From: Paratinospora sagittata
Taxonomy: Eukaryota > Streptophyta > Magnoliopsida > Ranunculales > Menispermaceae
Assembly (NCBI GenBank): GCA_035771175.1
Contig: CM069600.1
Location: forward strand, 12,666,420-12,730,419
Direction: 5' to 3'
DNA length: 64,000 nt
The position numbers and the translations under genes were made by a program. The notes beneath the pieces were generated by a model, which was not told where the DNA came from, did not search any database, and saw only the letters and a program-made list of their open reading frames with translations. Positions 12,001 to 24,710 of the stretch are shown piece after piece (position 1 is the first letter of the stretch; every line of letters starts with the position of its first letter).

Positions 12001-12785
12001 AAAGATGTCATCAGTTCAGTTTAGGTCAATTTTTAACTCAAATCAAAACTAAACCGATTACTAGGTCAAACCAAACCGAATAAAGTCAATTTAGTTCAAT
12101 TTGAATTAATCGATTAAACTTTAACCTATAATAATAAATATGAAGAATAATTATTTATAATAATACAACAAAAACATGTAATTTTACAAACAAAAACTAT
12201 ATTTATAACTATTTAACAAGAACACGCTATGATGTATTTAGTATAAATAACAGTATTATCCTTGATCGATTTGATTCAAATTAATATAATTTTTAAATGC
12301 TCAAACCACAATCTAAACCGTTGATGTAAGAAACCAAACCAAACTGAATGCATCAATTCGGTTCAATTTCGCAATTTGAACCAAGTCACCAATACCCTTA
12401 ATGATTCCAAACAAGCTAATGGTACATTTATGAAAATGCACAAAACAAACATTTCTCAATAATTAATGCATATCAGGCCTCAAGGAATCAAAGCACCGAC
12501 ATAATGAAAAACAAAAAAACACAAAATTCATGATATGCTTTTATCAACTTCATGCAACAAAATTGAACAGAACCTCAGAACATTAGCCTCCTTAATTTCC
12601 TCAACAACTAAAATTAAGATGTCTCTTAGTTCAAGTTCTACAAAATTTCATTCATGAAAAAGCATACTTGCCTAGAGGATTATGCTGAGGACACCTGCCT
12701 CAAAGAGCAGAAAGACCAATGATAAGAAAATTAATAACTTAAGCACAGGATCACTGTTCTTCCATAAATATAGATGACTGGATTA
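9061..12785. other. AT-rich spacer between the E2 remnant and KAS1
   Basis: No gene is recognised. It holds an AAAT microsatellite near 9178-9207, a TA run near 9515-9536, a less AT-rich stretch at about 9900-10620 with repeated AGCTCG words that I cannot assign, poly-A/T-rich sequence at 10990-11330, and an AACCGAA/GGTTCAA-rich stretch at about 12010-12390 of a kind common in plant dispersed repeats. Confidence 0.6.
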
Positions 12786-12853
12786 TCAAGGCTTAAATCC
12801 AGAAAAGACTACAACAGAGTTGTGTCCTCCAAATCCAAAAGAATTTGAAATTG
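12786..12853 (-). CDS. KAS1: KAS1 exon 7 and stop
   Basis: Completes Ala464, then [20 protein letters not shown], proline and TGA. It carries catalytic His474. The acceptor is TTGCAG|CAATTT. Confidence 0.94.
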
Positions 12854-15800
12854 CTGCAACAGTTAAAAAACAGAACACATATGGTTAGCCTGGAAATTCT
12901 AGAAATAAGTTCTAAAATGTTGTTTTAAAAGTTCATTTTTAGAAACAACAAAAACAACTTTTTATTATATTCTTGTTTCCTTCACAAATTTTAAAGTTAA
13001 AAGTTGAAACAGTTTTTGAATTTTCTGAAAATAATTCAACCAGACACATTTTTGGAATCTTGAGTTTAAAAACAGAAAACTGTTCTTAAATTGTACATAT
13101 CGAATGGGCGATTAAAAACTTTTTGAAAAAAATTGCAAGGGACTGCTGCTTACCGACGTTCACTTCGTATTGCTGCTTTTGGTTTGCTACAGTGTCAAAC
13201 TCCATTGCCGGCTCAGGGTTCTGTAGTCATGGGGAAATGTATTGAGTACCAAAATCAGTTTGACAAATAAACAGAATTCAAAACTTACAACCCCAAATGG
13301 TTGAAATTGCTAGAAATATAGCAAAATTCTTAAGGCCTTTGTTTAGTTTGTGATTCAAAAACTATTTTTTGTATCCGAAAATTCAAAAACATGAAAAACA
13401 TGTTTGGTTGGTTTAATTTTAAGACAGTTTTCCAAGATTTTACTTCCAAAACAGGTTGTTTTAAAAAAAAGATGAAAAAGTTAGGTTGCATTTGACATGC
13501 TATTTAAAAGTAATTTTCAAAATATTGGAATATAATCTCATTTTTAGTTGATTTAAAGTTTCTGAAAATATGTTTGGCATCAAATTTAAAAAGTGGTTTT
13601 TAAAATTTGAAAACAAGGAGAACTTGTTTGGTTTGTATAAAACTTCACATAAATCAAGTAATAAAAAGCTATTTTAGGTCCCCATCATTTTTCACTTTTT
13701 ACAAATCAATTAAAGAAAAACTAAAAAAAACAACTTTTATATGTTTTCAAAAAACAAGCCTTTTTCTAAATTTATTTTCAAAAACAGCTTTTGAATCATA
13801 CTAAACCAAATAAGTTTTTCCTAACTTTTTAAATTTTTTGTTTTTAAATACAGAACAGAATTAAAAGAATGATACCAAACGCAGCCTTAGTTTTCTGAAT
13901 TTTCACTTTCTGATTTGTATCCTAGTTTTCAAATCACAAACACCCTAAAGAAGACACCACTCTTGATTCCATCAGTTAATCTTAAAGTATGTAAAAGTGC
14001 TTTATAGGAAGTAGATACATACAAACTGGTTAATGGTAGGATGCAGCCACCCGGTTCTTAAGGCCTTGATGGTGGCAATAGCCTCCAATCCCCCAGCTGC
14101 ACCAAGGCAGTGCCCTATCATAGACTGTAGACAAAATTTAGAACAAGTGAAAAGGGGGGAAAGAAAATAAATGGCATTCAAACATGCATAAAACCGGCAT
14201 GTCAGCTCCAGGCCTCCCCACCTAAGATCTCAGCAGAAATAAGGGAGACTCAAAAATTAAACCTTGTACCCTTGTCACGTCATCATTATTTTGATATCAG
14301 GACATAGTAAAAAGCACTAGAGCAGAACTAATGTTCATAAAAGAGAAACTAGGTTACTGTACATATGGAGCTGTCAGATGGATGGCCTGAACTAGCCGAT
14401 TCAACCCCACTGTGTACTAGAAAAATTGCACTTAAAAGGAAATTCTAGCCAGAGAGAGCAGAAACCAAGGTGTTGGCTGCAAATGGTTGCACATGACATA
14501 CTCACATGAATTTTCATTCACTAACCATTGTTTTTGGGTGAAGCCTAGCCTATCATAAAATTAAGATAAATCTTACATAGTTATAGCCATGTCATCTATA
14601 GTATTTTCCCTCGTGAACCGCAACCATAAGTAGAACACATTAAGCCATGACTTAAAAAGTGTTCAATGATTAAGTTTTGTAAGCAAGCTTGATTGAAAGA
14701 TGAGACAAAATGTTCACATGGTCATTATAGACCAGATAGCAGTAGGGGAATTAAAACACCTTAATATAAATATTTGTGACCAACACCTTAAAGGTGCTAA
14801 ATACATGCATAACATTTGTTGCGAGATTGAAAGAAAGTTCAGGGTTCACCTTGGTGGCATTCATTTTAATATCTGAAGTACTCTTGAACACCTTCTTAAC
14901 AGCATTCACCTCAGCTAGATCACCAGCAAGTGTGGAAGTTGCATGTGCATTGATGTAATTAACCTGAAAAAGTACAATCAATGTATTTGATCATGAATTG
15001 AAAATTTCAAAGAACAAATTGAGAAATTTGAACATTCCATTCAACATGTTAGATGGAAAGTGGCTAGGTAGAAATCAACCACATCTCTCTAAGCTCCAAA
15101 TTAAGGACCAGAACATATTTTTTTGAGAACCAAGGATATCTGGGCTTTGCCCAACTAATCCCTTGGGCCCCTAGTTACTCGAGTAGGAGACGCCCCCAGT
15201 GACCATCCTATTATTTTTAACATTAATAGGATGGATTCAATCTATATCGACTTAGCACTAGATAAAGTGCAGAGTAGAAGAAGCAGATTCATTTAGTCGA
15301 CCTCATGTATTTGTGAAAAGGTGTAGTTGAGTTGAGGATGGGTTCAATCATATAGTATTCCACTTAACCTTACCTGCTTTGATTTTATAATTGATGCAAT
15401 CTCTTATTTCTCTTCCCAAAAATTAATTAAGCGTAATACTTAAAGTCTTCGCTCCATAATATGTTGACTTTCAACTTTTATGGACTATACACTTGTATTT
15501 CGACTTTCACGAAAATTATATTTAATGTATTCAATCTTAATGTTAATATTCTTGAAACTCTGGATTCCAAGCTTTTCCTCCAAATATCCAGGTTAGCATT
15601 AACTCCACCATCTTAAGCAAACAACACAAACCATGGAATATCTTCTTAAATAAATTTAGCCAACTCACATATAACTAATGCAAAATAGTAAAGACTTAAA
15701 GTTGGTCCATAGAGTAAACCTATTGTAATTAAGAATCATTAGTTTCGCGTGTTGTTTTTTTATAATCATCATTCCACTTTATTAGGTGAATGTGTTTGTT

Positions 15801-18800
15801 TAGTTTTTCCCACACAATCCACCATATTAGATTTCTAGGTAAGATATCATGTATTTTCTTTATATTAATAAAAAAATGTAAAGGTATTTCTTTTTTCTCT
15901 GTACCTCTCCATTAGCCTCCTTAGTAAACAGTTTTCACAATTGATATCCTAGGCACAAATCCAAACGATATTGTGGTACCATAGTTCAACTCTTATTCAA
16001 TTCTTAATTACTCTCTACCATAATTTTATCATTAGACTCATCAATTTGATACATCGATAATTCATACCTATGTTACTTGGACTCGGGTATAGGAGTCAAA
16101 TGTGGGTACATCCAATTTGTTCATTTTCAAATTAGTATTATTCCAAAATCTAAAGTATCGGACACATATCCCATATACCTATGTTGTACCATTAAGTGTC
16201 AGACACAGGTACGTTGGGCTAAAGTAAAGATCCCAGGTAACACAAATTCACACAACTCTAGATATCCCATTTATTAGATATGTATCACAATGGACCATAA
16301 GAAAAGAACAATCACACTAAGATTATAACCTCATATTTGGAGGAAATGATTCTCCACCAGGAGTACCTATCTACCCATTATAGTCCAGCCAAAATTCATC
16401 GCATAAAAGTTAACTGGAATCAAATTGTAAAATCACGAATGATAGTAACTATATTCAAATTGTAAATCAAATTACAAAACATAATTTGTTTTCAAGATAA
16501 AAAAAAGAAAGAAAAAAAACAAAAACAAAAACATAGAAAATTCATTAAGAGATAAATTAGAAAGAAAGCATAATGATCATATTTTCTCCTGCTCATGAAT
16601 ACCATCAAAATTATTTCCTATAAAGTTGCATGAGAAAATGTATATGTAGGTGCAAGATTCTTGAACATTTCATTTCAAATTCAATTTGGGGACTTGCATA
16701 AATTCCACTTTGATCGAAGAGATCATTCAGTATGCCCAAAATCATCAGTGCTTAAGCAATTTAAGTGTTTTAACACGTTACAACTAGTTTATACTAGCAA
16801 TTTGTGTATGTTGATAATTAGATTTGTATATGACTCCATTAATCTGATGCAAGTGTCTCAAGACCTTATTAGGTCTTGAGACATAACATAAAAGACTAAT
16901 GGATAAAGTCCATTCACAATTGTAGAAAATGGAACCAAGACTACCTCAAGTTTTTGACATTTAAACTCATTTTAAACTAGGTTCTTGAAAAGGCAGACCA
17001 GTAAACTCACCAAAAATCATAGAACACTAGCTAATAAGCCCTTAATAGAATCATAGGAGAAAAAAACATGAATTAATTACTCATTAGCATCAAAGGCACT
17101 ACTAATCAATCTTATTTGATACTCCCAAGCAAACCAGAATAACCATTCTCCAAATAAAGCAATCTTTTGAAAATTTCATGAACCAAACAACAGAAAATAA
17201 CAAATCCATGTGACATTTGAAATTTTTCTGTTTAGGTTTTTGACCTGCCGCAGAACATACAAGTGATTCAAAAAATGAATCAGGTGCAGAGATAGGGGAA
17301 GTATTAGTCTGCAATGATTTCTACCTATACTGTTTCTTAAATTGCATCAACAGAGTATTATGATACTCAAGTTTACAGTGGATATTGTTGGAGGCTAAAT
17401 TACTTTTCCGGTTTAAAAATCCATTACACATGCAAACATAGAGATGGACTCAAAACGGTAAAAGTTTTATGTAGCAAATGCAGATCAAAATTTGTTGTCA
17501 TGGTGAACTAGTTTTTAGATGAATCCCTATTTTGTGCCTAAAGATGACCGCAGCCACCAGTATGTCCATATCCTCCACAAGCTAAGGAAACAATGGAATC
17601 ACTTTTCTCCACGTATTAAGAGGATTTTACTTCACATGATAATCCATCTTCTGTCTATCAATTAAACTGATGAATATAAATGAGCAGGTAAATGATTTTG
17701 GTCTCCATAAGCTCAACCTAGCACATGGTAGATCTAAAGTAACAGAAAGAGAATAACAAAACAGACGATGTTTTACTGAATAAATCAAATACTTAAATTG
17801 AGAATGCAAAAGTCATACAAACACTCCTGCAACATACACCACAAAAATGCCCATGCAAGCGCGGACCCACCCATGTCCACACACAAATACACAATGAGAC
17901 TACAGGAAGAATATTGATACAGCAAAAGAAAAAGAGTACCTCCTCCAGTGATACACCAGCATCTTCAAGGCTACTCTGGATACACGATGAGACACCCAAC
18001 CCATCAGCTCTTGGGTCTGTCATGTGATAGGCATCACAATTAACTGCACCTCCTAAGTACTCAGCAATAATTGGTGCACCACGTTTCATTGCATGTTCCA
18101 AGCTCTCCATTACCTACCACAAAAGTCAATTAATCATAACTCATTATATGAACTAAAATGTGAGACCTTCATCAAGAACCAAGATGAGAAACCTCCACTA
18201 ATTAATTCTGCAGCACGCCTCATTGCAATAATCAAGATGATGCCATGATGCTTAAAGTTAAAATTAGACAAAAACTAACAAAACTATGGTCGAGTAGCAC
18301 ACTTCTCTGGATTGCAAGTTTATTAGGCTTAAGCCTCATTGTCTAGCCGGACATGTCAAAAATTAACATTGAACATCTGTTACAATATTTACAGGCCTGA
18401 CCCACTCAATAATTGAGACATTCTTGGACCAAACACAAATAACCAAGTTCAGACATGCCACAGTATCACATATACAGCCCCTACCTAAAGAAAGTAAAGG
18501 AATATAAAGAAAACATTATGAAGAAAACATAAATAAATAAATAAAAATTTTTAATATTCTCAATACACCTCAAATCTACAACACAACAAAGAAAACTTGC
18601 CCACAGTTATCATGGGATCTGAAAAGTGAAGAAAGAGAAAAAGGAGACACCAAGAGGAAGACAATCATCTACAAGTGTTCTGTTGCCAAGTAAATACTCT
18701 GCCTAATACGTTGACAGAACTAGCTATTTTTTTTTTTTATGGGTAAGTAATAAAGTTAGAGCCCATGACTTCAAAGACTAGGGAAAAACTCCAAAGCTCA

Positions 18801-21800
18801 ACCAAGGCATTCCTACTTCCTTCTAGTATTTCAAACATAAATATCAATATGAAAAAACAAAATTAAAATCAACTAACAACTAAACAGATAGAACCATTCT
18901 TTAGTCTATATTTTTCCCATTCCCAAATCATCTCTATAATCCAAACCAACACTTGATATCTTAAACCTTCTTCAATTTCATTTTGAAGGACCTTACGACA
19001 CTTTTTTTACAACAAAAGGAAAGCAAAGGACCTTGCATTATTTGAAAAATAAAAAATGTGCTGATTTGAATATTGGGTATCACAACCAAACTAATAAATT
19101 TCAGTACTATTCAATTATTTTTCTATGTTTTTACTTTTTAATATTCGATTGGTGGGATTCAAGATTCAAATAATGAATTACATGATTTTGAAATAGCACC
19201 CAACAAAGCTGTCTCAACTATCAGAAAGTATCCTCCAGTACCACCACTGTATGACAGATACAATAAGAATAGTCACATGGCCATCATAGATGGATGATGG
19301 AACCACTACGAAGCACAAACAGCACAAGCAGAGGTAATGAGGTTCACACATAAAATGCATGCACAGAGCTTTACTAATAAAAATTAGAATTGAGGTGGTG
19401 AGCACCAAAAAATGCACACCCCACAGCCATAACGCCCCCACCCCCTGGGGCCTGGGCTGCCCTCTTCAAGTTCAAACCCCCACATTAAAACAAAAAATGT
19501 GATTGCACACCAGATTGCATATGTGATGGTTGTGAATTTTTTTGGCATGGTAAATGCCCTAAAACAGCTAGGTAGAAGTTCATGATTGTGGCAATGACAT
19601 TCCAGTTAGACTCAGTGGGATTCATCTTTTCCTTCGTTTGGAAAACTAAAGAACTATCGTTTAACATTTAAAATTTTCACTGATGCATGACAGATGCACC
19701 ACTTCCTAGCATCAAACCTTACAACTTTTAATATCATTGATCAGTTCAATGTATCCCTGTCAGAGGGCGGATGTAGGTGAGCGGATGCTATGGGACAAAA
19801 CGTTAGCTGTCTATCAAGTTCACCAACAATATCATTCACGAAGAGTCGAAGATAAGCAGATGTAATGCAAGCAAATAAGTATGCCAACAGATTGTGAAAA
19901 GACCATGATGAAGCAATCTTGTCAAGGACATACTAACACTCCAGCACCTTCACCCATTACAAAGCCATCACGATCTTTGTCCCAGGGCCTGGAAGCAGTT
20001 TGCGGATCATCATTTCTCTGAGATAAAGCTCTACATGCAACAAAACCCCCTAAGCCAATTGGAATGATTGCAGCTTCCGATCCACCAGCAATCATTAGAT
20101 CAGCTTCACCTCGCCGAATGTGATTTGCAGCAGCATAAAAGCAATAATTGGAAGTAGCACAAGCAGTTGAAATGGAATAGTTTGGACCCATTAAGCCAAG
20201 TTCAATAGCAAGCAAGGCCGAACCCATGTTTGTTATAGCATAAGGAATAAAAAATGGAGTTATTTTCCGGTGACCTTTCTCTATTAGAGCCTGAACACCA
20301 TCAGAGAACACTGTAAGACCACCCATTCCTGTTCCGACAAGCACACCACCTCGTTCCTTGTCAATCTGCACAAGAACATAAAACCAGCTCCAAGATAAGA
20401 AAAAAAAAGTCGGTCTATAGAAAATCAACCAACCAACCATGAAAAAACATATTAATCGAATTTGACAATAAAAGGTACATACTGTACATCAAATATCATG
20501 CAAAAAAAGAAAGGAAATATCTCAAGGCTTCAGTCAATGAAACTAACTCCAGGTTAAAGATTAAAATTTCACCAGCATCTGGATAACGCAACATTTTGAA
20601 ATGCCTCCTATTGAAATCAAAAGTACGGCATACCAAAACGTCTAGAAAAAATAATAAATAGAAAAATATATCTCAGTGTTTGCAGTTTCATCGTACTAAT
20701 CAATATGCTCCTTTACTTCCAAAGATGACTTAAGTTCACACAAGTTCCTTCCAGAACTCAATAGAAAACATGAAGGACTTCCTGTACTTTTATGATGTAT
20801 GATAGAACTACTAGCTTCACCATGAAGCTAAGCTAAGAAACCAGATTCAACTTTTGTAATGCAATTATAAATGTGGGAAGCTATACTATTCACCCTTTTA
20901 CATGTTAATCTTGAACACAAGAACAGGAACTATCTTTCTAGAATTCTTATTGCAACAACAGATTCACTATTTTCACCATTCCATGTATCTTCCCTTGCCT
21001 CCTGGAACAGAAAGCTGTTAATCAAGAGCTTATCAATTAATGAAGTTTGCTACTTGTATCTCAAGATTCTTAAAATTTGGAATCAACAAATCCTTCTCTG
21101 GTGAAGTTAAACTAAGTTTAATAGGGAGTGAAGGCAACGATAGGATGCTCAATAGGCCAATATCACAGATCTCCCTTGCAAAAAGATGATTATTTCATGT
21201 TAAGCAAGTTGAATTTTGGAAAATGTAGACTTCCCCTATCCTAGAACAAATACATCTTTCCAACCATTTTTATGTAGAATTACATCCATGCGAGTTCTTA
21301 CAAGGTTGAGTTTTCAACTAAATGAACTCTTGTTTTTTTCCCTAAGTAAAATAATAGATTAATCCCTTCTGGATATTTCAATCGAACAGAAATCCCCTAA
21401 TTCCAAAAATCAAGTACTTAGTCCCTACATAAAAGAATATATAAGAATAGATTATGGACTTCTAGATATTCCAAAAACCCTGAGATCACGGGTTCAAACA
21501 GATTTGGAGATGGTGAAATAGGAGCATAATGGAGCTTGGAATGTTGCTTTTGGGGGGCTTTCTTTGCCACATGTTACACTGTCGAGTGGATGGTTATACA
21601 TAAGTACTCATTTATGGTTGATAGTGTCCAAACTGAAAAATTGAAGAGTACATCCTTTATGTTTTGTTGAGGTGGATTGTTACCTATCAAACCTAGCACA
21701 TAACCCATCACATACACTAATGTTCTAAAAATAATTCATGCCTTAGGCATGCCTCAGGCCAAGGTTCTTCATGCACCCTAAGTCTTTGGGAAATGGTTCT

Positions 21801-23969
21801 TTTAGTCTTAATTGAATATACCTCATCAAAAAAGTAAAATAGATCTTGTTCATGACTTCACGTATCAAAAAAGGAAAATGGGGAATGCTCTACCATTTGC
21901 CTCCGCCATTCTCTGAGTCTCTCCCCTTTTGCTTGTGGGGTCCATGTTTCCTTTGACAGTATCACAAAGGGTAATTCTAAGTGTACCCACTAAAAATACT
22001 CATTATACCCAATTGTTATGTATCATTGTTGAAAAATTTATAAAGGTAGAGTGAGTGTTTTTGGTGGGTACATTTAGAATTGCCCAACCAACTAATTCAA
22101 AACAAAGATCATATGCCTAAAGGGAACTAAATGCTATTTTGACATCGCTCAACTAAGGTATGCCGTGTACACTTTATAATGATGCATTATATTTCTTTCC
22201 TTTTCTCTGTTTTCAATATATCTTTATAAAACTCTCTTCACATTATCAACTCAAATCGCCTAGGCAATTCACAAGTTAGAAACACGTGAAGAGCATGGTT
22301 AACCCAATAACAAAAGTTTCGTAAGGGGACAGCAACAACCATTGAGCTGCCAACTATCCTCATTCCATAGCATTTAGAAAAATATTTGCAACCATACAAA
22401 ATTCTATGCGTTTCTCCAACACCTTTTCTTTATTTTCGTTTTCATTATTAAGTAGTTGATCAATCCAATACCATCCCAAACAATTTAGAGGATGAAAACA
22501 ATACAAGAGTCACCATGCCAAATTCTTATTAACACGGAAAGAGATAAGAAAAGTTCAATACTGAATATTTAAGGCATTTTAGCACAGATTTAATAGGTCA
22601 CAATCTGTAACAAATTATAATTAATGTATGAAGATTGAAGACTAGCAATAATAGCAAAAGTAGGACGACCTGTTTGTGATCTGTTACCTTCAATATTAAT
22701 CATCTCTAAAACAATTCAAAGAGAACTTGAGACATATCTCATACATGTAATTCTTATTTTCTCCAAATTTTAGAGAGAAGTAACTGACATTTCCCAGTTA
22801 TCATTAAAAAAGAAACCTCTATACTTTCTTAACATATCTGCATTGAACTAGAGGCTAATGATTTCAGATTCAATGTTCATTGAACTGTACATAAAATTGC
22901 AATGCATGTAAACCGTTCAAATGAATCTAAAAGCAGCCAATCCAGGCAAGAAACTAACTCACAATTTAACCATAAATCAATTCATCGAGGATCTACACAG
23001 AACCTAATAACGATAACAGAAATCAGAACCAAATCATTAATTTCTAATTAAATCGGATATGTAGAATCATGAAGGAACTAAAAACAGCCATGCAGGGGTA
23101 CTTCTATATACCATTACTGCCTCTAAATCTGCATGCAAAGCTGAAAACAGACCGATTTCATTTCAAATCTTAGATTCAGGCCACTGAGCCTCCACTATAA
23201 CGATGTGAATCAAAACATTACATTGGGAAAGAGAGTTTGAATACACGAATTGACAAATTCCTCGGAAAATCAAAAGTAACAGGCGACCATAGAATCCACA
23301 ATGAGAGTAAAGCATGCGATTAAAACAGAATGGAATATACAAATTCGACATCATCCTTCAATTGAAGCAAACGCATCTTAACCAAAACGAAACGATCTGA
23401 AATTGAACTCCAAAAACATCACAAAAAAGAAAACCAAAATTTTTCATAGAATCAACAACAAAAACAACCTTAGAAAGATCATCGCCGCCTAAACCAGCGT
23501 CTTCCAGAGCCTTCTTGCCAGCAACAATAGAATACCGGAGACAATCATCCAAGCGCCGGTCGTTCTTGCCATCAATGTAGCCTTGCGCACTAAACCCCCT
23601 GATCTGACCAGCAAATCTCGTCGGAAATTTCGAAGCGTCGAATCGATCAATCAAACTGATACCACTTTCACCAGCAAGAAGCCGCTCGTAATACGAATCA
23701 ACATCGTTTCCGAACACCGAAACCAACCCCATTCCCGTAATCACCACTCGCTTCTTCGGATCTTTCTCGCGTTTCGGTGCAGAAGTAACCGTCTTCGAAG
23801 CTGTGGCAGCGGAGATCACGAACACAGCATTGTTGTTATTGTTTTTCTTCAAGGTTTTGAGATACGGTGCGGATCTAGTGGTGTTGAACAAGAAAGGAGA
23901 TGTTTTGCGAAGAGATTGTAATGGAGAGATGCGTAGAGATGGAGATTGAGGTTGGATTGTTGAATGCAT
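12786..23969 (-). CDS. KAS1: 3-oxoacyl-[acyl-carrier-protein] synthase I, chloroplastic (seven exons)
   Basis: The enzyme condenses malonyl-ACP with growing acyl-ACP (C4 to C14) in plastid fatty acid synthesis. Joined exons are 23969-23469, 20365-19934, 18113-17940, 14963-14850, 14124-14023, 13220-13154 and 12853-12786: 1458 bases, 485 residues and stop TGA. All introns are GT...AG and phases match (one codon is split, between exons 6 and 7). Plant KAS I is about 470 residues. Visible: a transit-peptide-like N-terminus rich in Ser and basic residues (about 1-60), VVITGMG at 75-81, active Cys236 in TACATS, His376 in NAHATST, Lys407 before SMIGH, and His474 in GFGGHNS. The wording ([30 protein letters not shown]) fits KAS I, not KAS II. 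The start at 23969 gives the usual N-terminus; an in-frame ATG at 24155 lies upstream of the TATA box. No frame break is seen, so it is probably functional. Confidence 0.96.
13154..13220 (-). CDS. KAS1: KAS1 exon 6
   Basis: Residues 442-463 plus one base, [20 protein letters not shown] then NV. The acceptor is CTACAG|AACCCT and the donor is GTCG|GTAAGC. Confidence 0.93.
13334..13945. mobile_element. MITE-like inverted-repeat element in KAS1 intron 5, with a second one nested inside
   Basis: The left end (GTTTGTGATTCAAAAACTA) and the complement of the right end (GTTTGTGATTTGAAAACTA) match with few differences. Inside lies another pair, GGTTGCATTTGACATGC near 13485 and the complement of GATACCAAACGCAGCC near 13880, outlining an inner unit at about 13481-13893. 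Both are AT-rich with no coding capacity. The ends are approximate, and I could not fix the target duplications. Confidence 0.5.
14023..14124 (-). CDS. KAS1: KAS1 exon 5
   Basis: Residues 408-441, [18 protein letters not shown] to HPTINQF. The acceptor is CTACAG|TCTATG and the donor is TTT|GTATGT. The exon is too short to stand out as an open frame and was found from the family sequence and its splice sites. Confidence 0.94.
14850..14963 (-). CDS. KAS1: KAS1 exon 4
   Basis: Residues 370-407, [15 protein letters not shown] to KMNATK. It carries catalytic His376 and ends on Lys407. The acceptor is TTCAG|GTTAAT and the donor is AAG|GTGAAC. Confidence 0.95.
16060..16260. repeat. Dispersed repeat in KAS1 intron 3
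   Basis: Contains GTTACTTGGACTCGGGTAT and a GTATCGGACACATATCC-like return. This wording recurs in many plant genomes as a dispersed repeat. Its class is unknown to me and its ends are approximate. Confidence 0.4.
17940..18113 (-). CDS. KAS1: KAS1 exon 3
   Basis: Residues 312-369, [14 protein letters not shown] to DAGVSLEE. The acceptor is GGTAG|GTAATG and the donor is GAG|GTACTC. Confidence 0.95.
19934..20365 (-). CDS. KAS1: KAS1 exon 2
   Basis: Residues 168-311. The acceptor is TGCAG|ATTGAC. It holds [10 protein letters not shown], the active Cys236 in STACATSNY and [13 protein letters not shown]. The donor is TTA|GTATGT. Confidence 0.95.
21969..22085. mobile_element. 117-bp hairpin MITE in KAS1 intron 1
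   Basis: GGGTAATTCTAAGTGTACCC at the left pairs with the complement of the right end (GGGCAATTCTAAATGTACCC). The match goes on for about 35 bases with a few differences, leaving a loop of about 45. It is non-coding, and no clear target duplication was found. Confidence 0.75.
23469..23969 (-). CDS. KAS1: KAS1 exon 1
   Basis: Residues 1-167: the transit peptide with a short Asn run (43-47) and the N-terminal thiolase-fold part from [11 protein letters not shown] to LGGDDLSK. The donor is AAG|GTTGTT. Confidence 0.95.
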
Positions 23970-23974
23970 TTTCA

Positions 23975-24017
23975 GTTTCTTCTTCTTCTTCTTCTTCTTC
24001 TTCTTCTTCTTCTTCTT
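23975..24017 (-). repeat. GAA/AAG triplet tract in the KAS1 5' UTR
   Basis: About 14 TTC triplets on the plus strand, reading AAG on the gene strand, end only a few bases before the start codon. Purine-rich leaders are common in plastid-enzyme genes, but triplet tracts change length easily. Confidence 0.85.
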
Positions 24018-24113
24018 GTGATTTCGCAGCAGTATGTGGGTTGAGAGAGAGAGAAAAAGGCGTTTTGTTTGTCTAGCACATGCTAGTGTGCGAGTGGGAG
24101 GGGCTGTTTTGAG

Positions 24114-24123
24114 GTTATATATC
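24114..24123 (-). promoter_or_regulatory. TATA box of KAS1
   Basis: GATATATAAC on the gene strand lies about 145 bases before the start codon, which leaves room for a leader of 100 to 120 bases. No other good TATA lies between it and the start. Confidence 0.6.
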
Positions 24124-24459
24124 GGATGGTCTAAAGTAGTGTCGTCGATTATCACTATGAACGCTGTTGCTTTGGCTCAAAATGCGACATGTCATCGTCG
24201 ACTCCCTGGAACATAGCACAGATCTCACAAGGTTCTCCCCGAGTGTTTTTTTTTTTTTTTTTTTTTTTTTGAAAAAGCAAAGGATAGTAATTTAAAAATA
24301 TATTTTCTTAACATTGTTTAAAATTGTTAGATCGCTTCGAATTATGGATTAATACATGATTTGAGTCAATCTAACAATTCTTAAGGGCATGTAAACGAAG
24401 TGTGTTAGTGAGTATAGTACTCAATGCTAAATTATATGGGAGACATAATGTAGTCGGTC

Positions 24460-24636
24460 ACCTGAATTACTAATTGAGACGTAATTTGAAGAAAATTTAA
24501 AGGTGACGAGGTTAAATAGTTAGTATTGTACTTTTTATCCTAATTACTCAGCACTTGAATTACTAATTTAATGAAAATTCAAAGGTGACGAGGCATATAA
24601 TTTGTATTGTGGTTTTTATCCTAATCAATGTAACAT
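24460..24636. repeat. Diverged tandem duplication of about 90 bp
   Basis: GAATTACTAATT...AAAGGTGACGAGG...TTTTTATCCTAAT occurs twice in a row (about 24462-24543 and 24554-24633). The function is unknown. Confidence 0.7.
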
Positions 24637-24710
24637 TATTCTCCCTTGAAAAAAAAAAATTGTAACATTATTTTTGCAAATAACCATTTGATGAGAGATT
24701 AAGGTGGCGT

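Noticed and set aside
15120..15225. GC-richer block in KAS1 intron 3 as an extra exon.
   Set aside because: Exons 3 and 4 join in phase without it, and it holds no family sequence.
19420..19490. SINE in KAS1 intron 2, from a B-box-like AGTTCAAACCCCC.
   Set aside because: No convincing A box, tail or target duplication could be seen.
12786..23969. KAS II instead of KAS I.
   Set aside because: The sequence around [17 protein letters not shown] and [21 protein letters not shown] follows KAS I, not KAS II.
24124..24155. An in-frame upstream ATG at 24155 that would lengthen KAS1 by 62 residues with a poly-Lys run.
   Set aside because: It lies upstream of the only good TATA box, and the N-terminus from 23969 matches plant KAS I in length and style.
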